Of a DNA stretch of 32,388 nt, positions 17,254-25,152 are shown piece by piece. The DNA is from Fibrobacter succinogenes (GTDB lineage Bacteria; Fibrobacterota; Fibrobacteria; Fibrobacterales; Fibrobacteraceae). Under the pieces are notes generated by a model. It saw only the letters and a program-made list of their open reading frames with translations, was not told the DNA's origin and ran no database searches. Made by a program: the position numbers and the translations under genes. Position 1 is the first letter of the stretch. Every line of letters starts with the position of its first letter. Location: NCBI GenBank assembly GCA_902794535.1, contig CADBHQ010000027.1, forward strand, positions 1 through 32,388, written 5' to 3'.

Positions 17254-17670
17254 ATGGATGTAGAAAAGAAAATAAGAAACAGGGTGTTGCGCGGGAGCAC
17301 GCGTGCCAAGGTTTCCATGAACCGCCTCAAGATTTTGATTACGGTGGTGAGCCGTGCCAAGGCGGACTTTTACATGGACCACATCCAGTCTTTTGGCGTG
17401 AACATGCAGATGGTGCTGTTTGGCCAAGGTACTGCTCCGCGTGAAATTGCAACAGCCATGGGCCTTGCCGATTCGGACCGCGCCGTGATTATCAGCATTA
17501 TTGGCGAGAACAATCTGCGCGCTGCTCTTGACAGCCTTGCCGAGAAGTTCAATACGATTGTGGGCGGCAAGGGTATTGCCTACACGATTCCGATGGCAAG
17601 TATTATCGGCAAGTCCATCTTTAACTTTTTAAGCGACAACCGCGATGCGGTACGGAGAAATGAAAAATGA
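17254..17670 (+). CDS. PII-like signalling protein, first copy
   Basis: A 138-residue protein with GGGGGC before the ATG. After a basic N-terminal extension of about 20 residues it has a PII-type ferredoxin-like fold pattern: LKILITVVSRAKADFYMDHIQ, a loop with GQGTA, and DRAVIISIIGENNLRAALDSLAEKF, then GKGIAYTIPMASIIG. The classical GlnB T-loop with uridylylated Tyr and the TGxxGDGK B-loop are not present, so it is a PII-like protein rather than GlnB/GlnK. It lies between the DUF1538 gene and a second PII-like gene and overlaps the latter by 4 bp (ATGA). Likely role is binding a small effector and the DUF1538 protein; the ligand is unknown. Confidence 0.78.
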   Translation: MDVEKKIRNRVLRGSTRAKVSMNRLKILITVVSRAKADFYMDHIQSFGVNMQMVLFGQGTAPREIATAMGLADSDRAVIISIIGENNLRAALDSLAEKFNTIVGGKGIAYTIPMASIIGKSIFNFLSDNRDAVRRNEK

Positions 17671-18068
17671 GCGGATTTAATCACGAAGTCATCTTTTGTA
17701 TTGTGAATACCGGATTCTCTGAAACCGTGATGGAAGCGGCGAAAGATGCCGGTGCCCGCGGCGGTACGATTCTGAACGCCCGCGGTACGGCGAACAAGGA
17801 AGCCGAGTCGTTTTTCCATATCGCGATTCAGCCTGAAAAAGAAATCGTCATGATTTTGGTGGACGCCAAGATCAAGGATGCCGTTTTGCATGCCCTTTAC
17901 CAGAAGGCGGGGCTTGACACCATGGGTCAGGGAATCGCATTTTCGCTCCCGGTCGATAACGTGGTAGGCCTTACCCCGTGGAAGGCCGAAATCAAGGCCG
18001 CCGAGGCTGCTGCCGAAAAAGCGGCAGAAAAAGCCGAAGTCGCCGTCGAAAAAGCTGAAAAGAAGTAA
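17667..18068 (+). CDS. PII-like signalling protein, second copy, with Ala/Glu/Lys coiled tail
   Basis: A 133-residue protein starting within the stop of the preceding gene (ATGA overlap), so translationally coupled. EVIFCIVNTGFSETVMEAAKDAGARGGTI is close to the PII beta-alpha segment, whose GAxGGT motif precedes the T-loop; EKEIVMILVDAKIKDAVLHALYQ and GQGIAFSLPVDNVVG follow as the second beta-alpha-beta unit. From residue 108 the protein is an Ala/Glu/Lys repeat that should form a helix or coiled coil. The two PII-like copies are divergent and could form a heteromeric trimer. No clear terminator follows the operon. Confidence 0.78.
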   Translation: MSGFNHEVIFCIVNTGFSETVMEAAKDAGARGGTILNARGTANKEAESFFHIAIQPEKEIVMILVDAKIKDAVLHALYQKAGLDTMGQGIAFSLPVDNVVGLTPWKAEIKAAEAAAEKAAEKAEVAVEKAEKK

Positions 18069-18110
18069 AAAACGCGTTTGTTCAAGTTATACGACCAAAC
18101 TAAATACTTC

Positions 18111-18135
18111 CTACTTCCTACTGTCTACTTCTTAC
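18111..18135. repeat. Short degenerate CTACTTC-type repeats
   Basis: The gap before 18148 holds iterations of CTACTTC, CTACTTC, CTACTGT and CTACTTC. TACTGTCTACT (18119-18129) is the exact reverse complement of AGTAGACAGTA at 13930-13940, also intergenic. Confidence 0.4.
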
Positions 18136-18141
18136 TATAAT
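18136..18141 (+). promoter_or_regulatory. Candidate -10 box directly before the MFS/SpeE-like gene
   Basis: TATAAT followed by TAGGAT and the ATG at 18148. With a start point about 7 bp downstream of the hexamer the message would begin at the start codon. No consensus -35 box is visible. Confidence 0.45.
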
Positions 18142-18147
18142 TAGGAT

Positions 18148-21144
18148 ATGAATATCCTAGTCTATTTCCTGTTTGCCCTGTCCGGGTTTGCGGGCCTGAT
18201 TTACGAAGGCTCGTGGGCTCGTTACCTTAAACTCTTCTTGGGGCATTCTAGCTACGGCCAGGTGCTTACGCTCTGCATTTACATGGGCGGCCTTGCCATA
18301 GGCAGCTTTATTGCAGGCAAAATGGTCGAGAAAACCAAGCGCCCGCTCTTGGGGTATGGCTTGGTGGAACTGGCCATTGGTATTGGCGGTGTTGCGTACC
18401 ACCCGCTGTACATCTGGCTTACGGGAATATTCTACGATTCTGCATGGACGGCTTCGCTTACGCCGCGTGGTGCTGAAATTGCGAAGGTCGTGCTTGCCAC
18501 GGGCTCGACGCTCCCGATTGCGATTGCGGTTGGCATGACGTTTCCCTTTATTGCCGCGGGGCTTATGCGCAAGAGTGGCGCCGAAGTTTCGCTCCCGATG
18601 CTTTACTTTACCAACAGCTTGGGCTCTGCCATCGGTATCTTGGCGACAAGCTACTTGTTGATTCCTGAAATCGGTAACCACGCTACCTTGTGCGTGGCCG
18701 CCTCTATCAACTTCTTGCTGGCAGCGGTGTTTAGCTTTATCGGTATTGCGACTTCGCCTGTGCCGCCTAAAGATGACGATGCGCCCGAAGTTCATGACCA
18801 AGACTACGTGGCCGAACACAAACTTGCCATGCCGCCGAAGAACACTTGGTTCTGGATTGCGGCGATTACTGGCCTTACTTCGTTTGTCTATGAAATTGTC
18901 TGGATTCGTTTGCTGTCGCTGTTGTTGGGTTCTTCGAGCCATAGCTTTGACCAGATGCTTTCGGCCTTTATCTTGGGCCTTGCGCTTGGTTCTGCGGTAA
19001 GCGGCAAGCTGCTTAAGAAAGACAGCTTGATTGTGCTTTCGATGGCGCAGATTTTCATGGCTTTCTTTGCACTTTGCACGCTGTACTTCCATCAGCCCTT
19101 CTGGGGCATGATGAATGAGGCAAACCAGATTTTCAATCCGACCTCTGACGGTTACGTTTGCTGGAGCCTGTTCAAGTATGCGCTTTCGATGCTGTGGATG
19201 ATTCCCACGAGTTTCTTTGCAGGCATGACGCTCCCGCTGATCACCTTGATTCTAACTCGCGCCTTCAAGAGCGAAGCCCCGATTGGCAAGGTCTACGGTT
19301 GGAATACGCTGGGCTCTATCATTGGTTCTGCAGGCGGTGGACTTGTACTGCTGCCGGTTCTGCAGCTCAAGGGCGCGCTTGTGACGGCTGCATTGCTTGA
19401 CTTTGCAATTGGTTTCTTGCTGTTGGTGATTTACCGCAAGCGCTTCCGCTACAGCGTGATGTTCTACATCATGGTGTGCGTGATGATTATGCCGGCTATC
19501 TTTGTGAAGTTCGATCCGTCGCTCATTACGTCTGGCGTGTTCCGCAGTTACAAGAACATGCACCCGAATGAAAAGATTCAAGTGATTGACGGAAAGACGG
19601 CAACGATTAGCTTCCACGAATCGCCGGTGCATTACTACGTGAAGACGAACGGTAAGGCCGATGCGAGCATGAGCAAGGACCGCGAATCTCCGATTTCAAG
19701 CGATGAACTGACGCAGGCCGCAACCGCCTTCATGCCGATGGCTGTGAAGACGGAACCGTACGACGCCGCCATGGTGGGCTTCGGTAGCGGCATGGGCGCG
19801 CATTACTTGCTCGCTGACCCGTTGCTCAAGGACTTTGACTGCGTAGAAATCGAGCAAGCCATGATGGATTTGGCGAAGGGCTTTTATCCGTGGAACTACC
19901 GCGGCTATGACGACCCGCGCATCCATATCTATATTGACGACGCGACCACGTTCTTCCATACGAACCGCCGTCAGTACGATATGATTATCAGCGTGCCCAG
20001 CAACCCGTGGGTGAGTGGCGTGGCAGGACTCTTCGCTCATGAGTTCTATGCCAAGATGCGCCGCTACATGAAACCGGGTGCCCTCTGGGTGCAGTGGATT
20101 CAGACTTATGAATTCAACGACCTGATGTTCCTGAATATTCTGAAGGCGCTCGATACGGTGTTCCCGTACGTGAGCTTGTACAAGTCGACCGATGAACCTG
20201 ATATCATCATGATTGCAAGTGACCAGCCGGTATTCCAGAAAGGCATTGGTCGTTTCTCGACTGATACAGCACTCGTGGCTGAATTCAACCGCATTCACCG
20301 CGATCCGGAATTCTTTGGCGAAAGGAACTTCCTGTTCACGAACAAGATGCTTAAGTCGCTGCTCGAAGGCGTGAAGCCGAATAGCCTGTTCATTCCGATG
20401 GTCGACAACAAGGCCGAAGAAGCCCGCTTCGTTCATTCCGAAGCGCACATTGTGAATGTGTTCGACAGTTGCGAAGTCTGCTGGCAACAGTACTTGGATC
20501 CCGAAGACTATGCGCTTCGCCGCCCCGCCCGCGTGAAGGCGATGCTTGCTGAACCGAAGGACGATTTCAAGAAAACGTCGTTGCTCTCTTACATGCAAGA
20601 ACTTGAAGCGGCTGCGGCCAAGGATTCGTTCTCTCGCGTGCTTGTCAAGGTCGATACGATTGTCCAGGGCGACAGCATTATCTTGGACAGCATCGTGTCT
20701 GAAAATCCGCGCTTGGCTGCGCTTGAAACCTCTATCGGTTATCAGAAGTTCCGCGAAAACTATGTCGAATGGATTCGTGCCATTCCGATGGAAGCTCGCG
20801 ACTCTGACGAAGTTTATAATAGGGTGGGCGAACTCGTTGCCAAGAATGCATTCCCGCGTAGCTTTGCCGATGAATTCAACATTCTAGAAGCTGCACGCGA
20901 AGGAATCTACAAGCAGGCGGCCCTCTTGATTGCGGACTTCTTTGACCATTACGAAATCAATGAAATGGGTGACATATTCCTGCGCAACTGCGTCGTAATT
21001 TCGCTCCTTGCTGGCGAACCGGAACTTGCCGACGCCATCTACAAGAATGTCATTCAGAAAAACGAAGACTTCTATGCTGTAGAAAAGCGCCTCATCGAAC
21101 GCGAAATCCAGCAGCTCAGAAGAAAACTCAGCAACAAGCAATAA
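18148..21144 (+). CDS. Fused MFS-like membrane / spermidine-synthase-like protein
   Basis: A 998-residue protein. Residues 1-450 hold about a dozen membrane helices in two similar blocks (FALSGFAGLIYEGSWARYLKLFLG near residue 10 and ITGLTSFVYEIVWIRLLSLLLG near residue 240), the pattern of the fused MFS/spermidine synthase family. Residues 480-720 resemble the spermidine synthase methyltransferase-like fold, with VGFGSGMGAHYLL near residue 540, DCVEIEQAMMDLAK and YDMIISVPSNPWVSGVAGLFAHEFY. In true spermidine synthases the equivalent region binds decarboxylated SAM. Residues 740-998 are a soluble, mostly helical extension rich in acidic and basic residues that I do not recognise. Polyamine synthesis is possible but unproven. 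TATAAT ends 6 bp before the ATG with no leader. Confidence 0.85.
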   Translation: MNILVYFLFALSGFAGLIYEGSWARYLKLFLGHSSYGQVLTLCIYMGGLAIGSFIAGKMVEKTKRPLLGYGLVELAIGIGGVAYHPLYIWLTGIFYDSAWTASLTPRGAEIAKVVLATGSTLPIAIAVGMTFPFIAAGLMRKSGAEVSLPMLYFTNSLGSAIGILATSYLLIPEIGNHATLCVAASINFLLAAVFSFIGIATSPVPPKDDDAPEVHDQDYVAEHKLAMPPKNTWFWIAAITGLTSFVYEIVWIRLLSLLLGSSSHSFDQMLSAFILGLALGSAVSGKLLKKDSLIVLSMAQIFMAFFALCTLYFHQPFWGMMNEANQIFNPTSDGYVCWSLFKYALSMLWMIPTSFFAGMTLPLITLILTRAFKSEAPIGKVYGWNTLGSIIGSAGGGLVLLPVLQLKGALVTAALLDFAIGFLLLVIYRKRFRYSVMFYIMVCVMIMPAIFVKFDPSLITSGVFRSYKNMHPNEKIQVIDGKTATISFHESPVHYYVKTNGKADASMSKDRESPISSDELTQAATAFMPMAVKTEPYDAAMVGFGSGMGAHYLLADPLLKDFDCVEIEQAMMDLAKGFYPWNYRGYDDPRIHIYIDDATTFFHTNRRQYDMIISVPSNPWVSGVAGLFAHEFYAKMRRYMKPGALWVQWIQTYEFNDLMFLNILKALDTVFPYVSLYKSTDEPDIIMIASDQPVFQKGIGRFSTDTALVAEFNRIHRDPEFFGERNFLFTNKMLKSLLEGVKPNSLFIPMVDNKAEEARFVHSEAHIVNVFDSCEVCWQQYLDPEDYALRRPARVKAMLAEPKDDFKKTSLLSYMQELEAAAAKDSFSRVLVKVDTIVQGDSIILDSIVSENPRLAALETSIGYQKFRENYVEWIRAIPMEARDSDEVYNRVGELVAKNAFPRSFADEFNILEAAREGIYKQAALLIADFFDHYEINEMGDIFLRNCVVISLLAGEPELADAIYKNVIQKNEDFYAVEKRLIEREIQQLRRKLSNKQ

Positions 21145-21146
21145 AC

Positions 21147-21175
21147 AAAAAGGAGCCTTGCGGCTCCTTTTTTTA
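21147..21175. terminator. Bidirectional intrinsic terminator
   Basis: AAAAGGAGCC (21147-21156) pairs with GGCTCCTTTT (21162-21171) with a 5-nt loop and T/A runs on both sides. It serves the convergent genes ending at 21144 and 21192. Confidence 0.9.
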
Positions 21176-21191
21176 AACTTATTGAACTTCT

Positions 21192-21992
21192 TTAAAACAT
21201 GAAGTTGATACCGAGAGTGGTATAGAACGTGTTGAGCGAAGAATCATAGAAGGCTTCTTCTGCAACAAGTGTCTTGTTCAAGAGGCTCGTAAAGCACTGC
21301 ACCACGCGGATGTTCACGCTGACCCAACGAGTAAGCATATAGCCGATGTCTAAAGCGCCGCCCACTTCCATACCAGAAGTTGCGACCGTATTTTCGCGCT
21401 TGCCACCGCTAGTATTGAATTCAGACGAACCGTTCAACTTGAGGCCCATGTTCACGCCGAGGCCCACATAAAAGCCGTAGTCTTCAAAGGTGTAGCGGAA
21501 AATAATCGGGATTTCGAACATGAAGATATCGATGCTGGCTTCGTTGGTGTAGGCATCCATGTCCTGTTCGTAAGAGTAATGTCTGTAGTTGAAGGTGAGT
21601 TCGGGAACAAGGCTCAAGTTCTTGATCATGAAGTTCATCTTGAGCAAGAGGCCGCCACCGCCCTGGTAACCAATCTTCCAACCGTCGGAATTTTCGCCCA
21701 AGAAGGTGTTGATACCACCCTGAACGCGAATGCCGAGCAACACGGCACGCTGGAATCCTTCGTTTCTTAGGCGGTTGATTTCGGATTTTTTAGTAGTTTC
21801 CGCTTTATAACGGGCGTAGGCACTTGCGTATTCTTCGTCGTTAGCAAATTCGCTATCCGCAGAGCCTTCGTAAGTCGAATTCTCATTAGAAGAACTAACC
21901 CAACCGTCGTCATCGGAATTATCTTGAGCCATGGCAGGCACAGAAAATGCCAGCGCCATGGCGAAAATTACACTCAATCTCTTCAAATCCAT
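21192..21992 (-). CDS. Outer-membrane beta-barrel protein
   Basis: A 266-residue exported protein with a signal peptide ending AMA before QD (about residue 22), an acidic Ser/Asp linker to residue 55, then a beta-barrel domain of alternating hydrophobic strands: AVLLGIRVQGGINTFLG, GGGGLLLKMNFMIKNLSLVPELTFNYR, FEIPIIFRYTFEDYGFYVGLGVNMG, and a C-terminal strand ending NFMF, with terminal Phe as usual for outer-membrane proteins. Closely similar to the next gene upstream (22108-23136), with the same strand order. TATAAT-TAGGCT-ATG at the start suggests a leaderless message. Function unknown; OMP_b-brl-like families include PorT. Confidence 0.8.
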   Translation of the reverse strand: MDLKRLSVIFAMALAFSVPAMAQDNSDDDGWVSSSNENSTYEGSADSEFANDEEYASAYARYKAETTKKSEINRLRNEGFQRAVLLGIRVQGGINTFLGENSDGWKIGYQGGGGLLLKMNFMIKNLSLVPELTFNYRHYSYEQDMDAYTNEASIDIFMFEIPIIFRYTFEDYGFYVGLGVNMGLKLNGSSEFNTSGGKRENTVATSGMEVGGALDIGYMLTRWVSVNIRVVQCFTSLLNKTLVAEEAFYDSSLNTFYTTLGINFMF

Positions 21993-21998
21993 AGCCTA

Positions 21999-22004
21999 AT
22001 TATA
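21999..22004 (-). promoter_or_regulatory. Candidate -10 box of the beta-barrel gene
   Basis: TATAAT (22004-21999, minus strand), then TAGGCT and the ATG at 21992. The arrangement is almost identical to that before 18148. Confidence 0.45.
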
Positions 22005-22107
22005 ATAAATGAGCATGTGAACACCGGCTATAAAATAAATTCAACGTGTAAAAATAGTGCAGAAAATTTTTTTTACTTACGTTGGGGTGTAACGAAACGC
22101 CCCGATT

Positions 22108-23136
22108 TTACAGCAGGAAGGTGGCGCCGACGCCAATATGCATGGTGTAGAGCTTAGAGTGCATCAGGGTGGATTCTGCAATCAGGTCTAAATCAAGCAA
22201 ATTTGTGAAGTTTTGGATGATTCGAAGGTCCACAACGAGCCAGCGGTTCACAGAATAGCCCAAGTCGAAGAGGCCGCCAACTTCCACTCCTACAGTAGGA
22301 ACGGTGTTCGAACGCTTGTCGTCGGTGACTTCGCCTTCGTATTCGATGCTCTGCTTGTATTCGGAATCTCCGCTCATCTTTAGCCCGAGGTTTACCCCCA
22401 AGCCAATAAAGAATCCGTCTTCGTCAAAGATGAACTGACCGATGACCGGAATTTCAAAAAGCGCTTCGTTGATGCTAGCTTCGTTATTGCTGTAGGCCTT
22501 GTCCTTGCTGTCAGTGTCTTTCTGACCGTATTCGGACTTGCCTTCGTAGCTGTACAGGCGGTAGCTGAAGTTGAGTTCGGTTGAAATGGCAAAGGTTCTG
22601 CCGAGGGGGAGCTTGGCCATGAGGCCGCCGCCAATTTCAGGGCCGATGTTCCAGTCGCTGGCGCCTTTACCCAAGTTCTTGTTTACGCCCAAAGTAGCGC
22701 GAATACCGAATTGAACGCCCTTTGAAAAACCTTCTTTGCGGGCGCGGTATTCGGCGGCGTTTTCGGCAACGTAATGCTGGGATTCTTCGTCTTCTTCGTC
22801 GATGTTCGTGGTCGCGACTTCGGCAGTCTCTGCGGCAGGTTCGCTTTCGTCTGCGGGTTCTGCGGCGGCTTGTTCCGTGGTGTCTGGCCAGGCTTCTTCG
22901 GAGGTGGCGCCGTTTTCGCTGTAAGAGAAGCTTTCGGCGTTTTCGTCATTAGGAGCGGCTGCTTGGTCTTCTGAGACTTGGTCTGCTGAGATATAGCCAC
23001 AACCGTCGCCAACGCAGTTCGGGTCGGCAATTTCGCCTGAACCTTCAAATTCACCTTGTGCAAGTGCGGTAGAGGCGGCGAGGCTACCTGCGATAAGTGC
23101 GATTGCGAAACGATTCGATAACGAAAATGTTTTCAT
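22108..23136 (-). CDS. Outer-membrane beta-barrel protein with acidic N-terminal linker
   Basis: A 342-residue paralog of the downstream protein. Signal peptide MKTFSLSNRF to ALA before QG (about residue 26). Residues 27-115 form a low-complexity Glu/Ala/Pro/Thr linker with one CVGDGC pair. The barrel follows from residue 130: VQFGIRATLGVNKNLG, GGGLMAKLPLGRTFAISTELNFSYR, FEIPVIGQFIFDEDGFFIGLGVNLGLKM, ending VGATFLL. Strand-by-strand correspondence to the neighbour indicates tandem duplication. It has its own TATAAT 7 bp before the ATG, so the two need not be one operon. Probably an outer-membrane structural or transport protein; function unknown. Confidence 0.8.
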   Translation of the reverse strand: MKTFSLSNRFAIALIAGSLAASTALAQGEFEGSGEIADPNCVGDGCGYISADQVSEDQAAAPNDENAESFSYSENGATSEEAWPDTTEQAAAEPADESEPAAETAEVATTNIDEEDEESQHYVAENAAEYRARKEGFSKGVQFGIRATLGVNKNLGKGASDWNIGPEIGGGLMAKLPLGRTFAISTELNFSYRLYSYEGKSEYGQKDTDSKDKAYSNNEASINEALFEIPVIGQFIFDEDGFFIGLGVNLGLKMSGDSEYKQSIEYEGEVTDDKRSNTVPTVGVEVGGLFDLGYSVNRWLVVDLRIIQNFTNLLDLDLIAESTLMHSKLYTMHIGVGATFLL

Positions 23137-23143
23137 ACTTTTA

Positions 23144-23149
23144 ATTATA
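23144..23149 (-). promoter_or_regulatory. Candidate -10 box of the second beta-barrel gene
   Basis: TATAAT (23149-23144, minus strand), 7 bp before the ATG at 23136, in an AT-rich stretch. No consensus -35. Confidence 0.42.
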
Positions 23150-23177
23150 ATAAAAAATCAGTAAAAAGGTAGATAAA

Positions 23178-23193
23178 TATAATTCTACATTTG
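23178..23193 (+). promoter_or_regulatory. Candidate promoter elements of the ABC-F gene
   Basis: TATAAT (23178-23183) overlaps upstream of TACATTTG (23186-23193), which also fits the Bacteroidota TAnnTTTG -7 box. The ATG is at 23198 and no Shine-Dalgarno is seen. Confidence 0.38.
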
Positions 23194-23197
23194 GGTT

Positions 23198-24994
23198 ATG
23201 CCGATTCTTTCTGCCCAGAACCTTCTTTTACGCATCGGGGCGAACGCCCCTTTGCTCGATAACGTGAGCTTTGACATCGAGGCCGGCGACCGGATTTGTT
23301 TGGTCGGCCGCAATGGTTGCGGCAAGAGCACTTTGCTGAAAGTGCTCTCGGGCGAGGCCGAGGCCCAGTCGGGCGATATTGTTAAGAAGTCTGGCCTCAA
23401 GATTTCCCGTATGATTCAGGAAATTCCGGCCCATATCGAGGGCACTGTCCGCGATGTGGTCATGGCGGGGGTCATGCAAGATGGCACCCACGATACTCAT
23501 GCCGAGGCGATTTTGGGCAAAACGGGGATTGATCCCGAGGCTCTTTACGACAGTTTGAGCGGTGGCCAGAAACGCCGCACTCTTTTTGCGCAGGCTTTGG
23601 CCCAAGACCCTGATTTGTTGTTGCTGGACGAACCCACGAACCATTTGGACATTCCGGCAATCCAGTGGCTAGAAGGAATCGTGACCCGCCTGAATTGTGC
23701 CTTGCTTTTTGTGAGCCATGACCGCACTTTTGTGCGTCGTGTGGCTACCCGTATTTTTGACTTGGACCGCGGCCGCGTTCGCAGTTGGGATTTCCCGTAT
23801 GACAAGTTTGTGCAGTTTCGCGATCAGGCCTTGGCCGAAGAGGACAAGGCGAATGCGCTTTTTGACAAGCGCTTGGCCGAAGAAGAAGTCTGGATTCGCA
23901 AGGGAATCCAGGCGCGGCGGACACGTAACGAGGGCCGCGTGCGCGCGCTCATTAAAATGCGCGAAGAACGTGCAGCGCGCCGCACCCGAACGGGCAACGT
24001 GAATATGCAGATTACCGAGGCGGACCGTTCGGGGCGCCTGGTGGCGAGACTCACCGATGTGAGCTATTCTTATGATGGAACGCCGCTGATTAGCGGGCTT
24101 ACGACCGAAGTTTCCCGCGGAGACCGCATTGGTATTGTGGGCCCGAATGGCTCGGGAAAGACGACGCTCTTGCGCCTGATTTTGGGCGAACTCACGCCCG
24201 ATACAGGTGATGTGCGACTTGGAACGAACCTGCAAATCGCCTACTTTGACCAGATGCGTACTCGCCTTCGCGAAGACAAGTCGCTTGTTGAAAACATTGC
24301 CGATGGCCAGCAGTATGTGGTGCTGAACGGCGTCAAACGCCATGTGTTAAGTTATTTGCAAGACTTCCTTTTCTCGGCAGATCGCGCCCGTGGCCCGATT
24401 AGTGCCTTGAGCGGTGGAGAACGCAACCGCCTGCTGCTCGCATGCCTTTTTAGCCACCCGAGTAACGTGCTGGTGCTTGACGAACCCACCAATGACTTGG
24501 ACATGGAAACGCTTGACCTGCTCGCAGAACTCTTGGCCGACTACAAGGGAACCGTGCTTACCGTAAGCCACGACCGCGCCTTCCTAGATTCTGTCGCGAC
24601 AAGCATTTTGGCGATTGAAGATGGCGGAAATGTGTTTGAATCGGTAGGCGGTTACAGCGACTACGAAGCCAAAAAGAAAGTCCGCGATAAGGAAGCCGCA
24701 AACGCAGCCCGTATTGCAGCTGAAAAAGAGACTGTGGCCTCTGCGCCTGCAAGCGCTGCGGCCCCTGCCAAAAAGAAAAAGCGCAGCTACAACGAAGAAC
24801 GTGAATACGCTGCCCTCCCTGAAAAAATCGAAAAGCTTGAAGCCGAAATCGCCGAACGCCAGACGGAACTTTCCAAGCCCGAAGTGTTCACCAATGCAGC
24901 CCGAATTGTGGAACTCCAAAAGGAAATTTCGGACCGCGAAGCCGAACTCGAAAAAGCCTACGAACGCTACGAAGAACTCGACGCGTTAGGTTAG
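23198..24994 (+). CDS. uup: ABC-F family ATPase, Uup type
   Basis: A 598-residue soluble protein with two ABC ATPase domains and no membrane part. Domain 1 has Walker A GRNGCGKST (near residue 38), signature LSGGQKRR and Walker B LLLLDEPTNHLD. Domain 2 has Walker A GPNGSGKTT (near residue 315), signature LSGGERNR and Walker B VLVLDEPTNDLD. The charged linker between them (FDKRLAEEEVWIRKGIQARRTRNEGRV) is the P-site tRNA interaction motif of ABC-F proteins, and the last 75 residues form the Uup-type coiled coil after a Lys/Ala-rich stretch. ABC-F proteins act on ribosomes; Uup is linked to ribosome rescue and to branched DNA intermediates. A resistance role is less likely given the Uup tail. 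Confidence 0.92.
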   Translation: MPILSAQNLLLRIGANAPLLDNVSFDIEAGDRICLVGRNGCGKSTLLKVLSGEAEAQSGDIVKKSGLKISRMIQEIPAHIEGTVRDVVMAGVMQDGTHDTHAEAILGKTGIDPEALYDSLSGGQKRRTLFAQALAQDPDLLLLDEPTNHLDIPAIQWLEGIVTRLNCALLFVSHDRTFVRRVATRIFDLDRGRVRSWDFPYDKFVQFRDQALAEEDKANALFDKRLAEEEVWIRKGIQARRTRNEGRVRALIKMREERAARRTRTGNVNMQITEADRSGRLVARLTDVSYSYDGTPLISGLTTEVSRGDRIGIVGPNGSGKTTLLRLILGELTPDTGDVRLGTNLQIAYFDQMRTRLREDKSLVENIADGQQYVVLNGVKRHVLSYLQDFLFSADRARGPISALSGGERNRLLLACLFSHPSNVLVLDEPTNDLDMETLDLLAELLADYKGTVLTVSHDRAFLDSVATSILAIEDGGNVFESVGGYSDYEAKKKVRDKEAANAARIAAEKETVASAPASAAAPAKKKKRSYNEEREYAALPEKIEKLEAEIAERQTELSKPEVFTNAARIVELQKEISDREAELEKAYERYEELDALG

Positions 24995-25082
24995 CGTTTT
25001 TGGGGGTGGACTAGCGGTTCTGGTCTGTTTCCGAAAGTTTACATTCGTGGATAAAAAAGCCTTAAAATCATATTATACCAAG

Positions 25083-25111
25083 TTGCATTATTAACTAATA
25101 GAATATAGATT
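25083..25111 (+). promoter_or_regulatory. Candidate promoter of the surface protein gene
   Basis: TTGCAT (25083-25088), a 17-bp spacer and TAGATT (25106-25111), giving a leader of about 35 nt before the likely start at 25153. Confidence 0.45.
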
Positions 25112-25152
25112 TGGAATGATGGATTGAATTGGGAATCATGAAGAGGTCGATT

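Noticed and set aside
18069..18147. CRISPR-like or tandem repeat array in the CTACTTC region
   Set aside because: Units are only about 7 bp, irregular and few, with no spacers.
19696..20598. 300-codon minus-strand frame in the MFS/SpeE-like gene
   Set aside because: Antisense of a conserved enzyme domain; no recognisable protein features.
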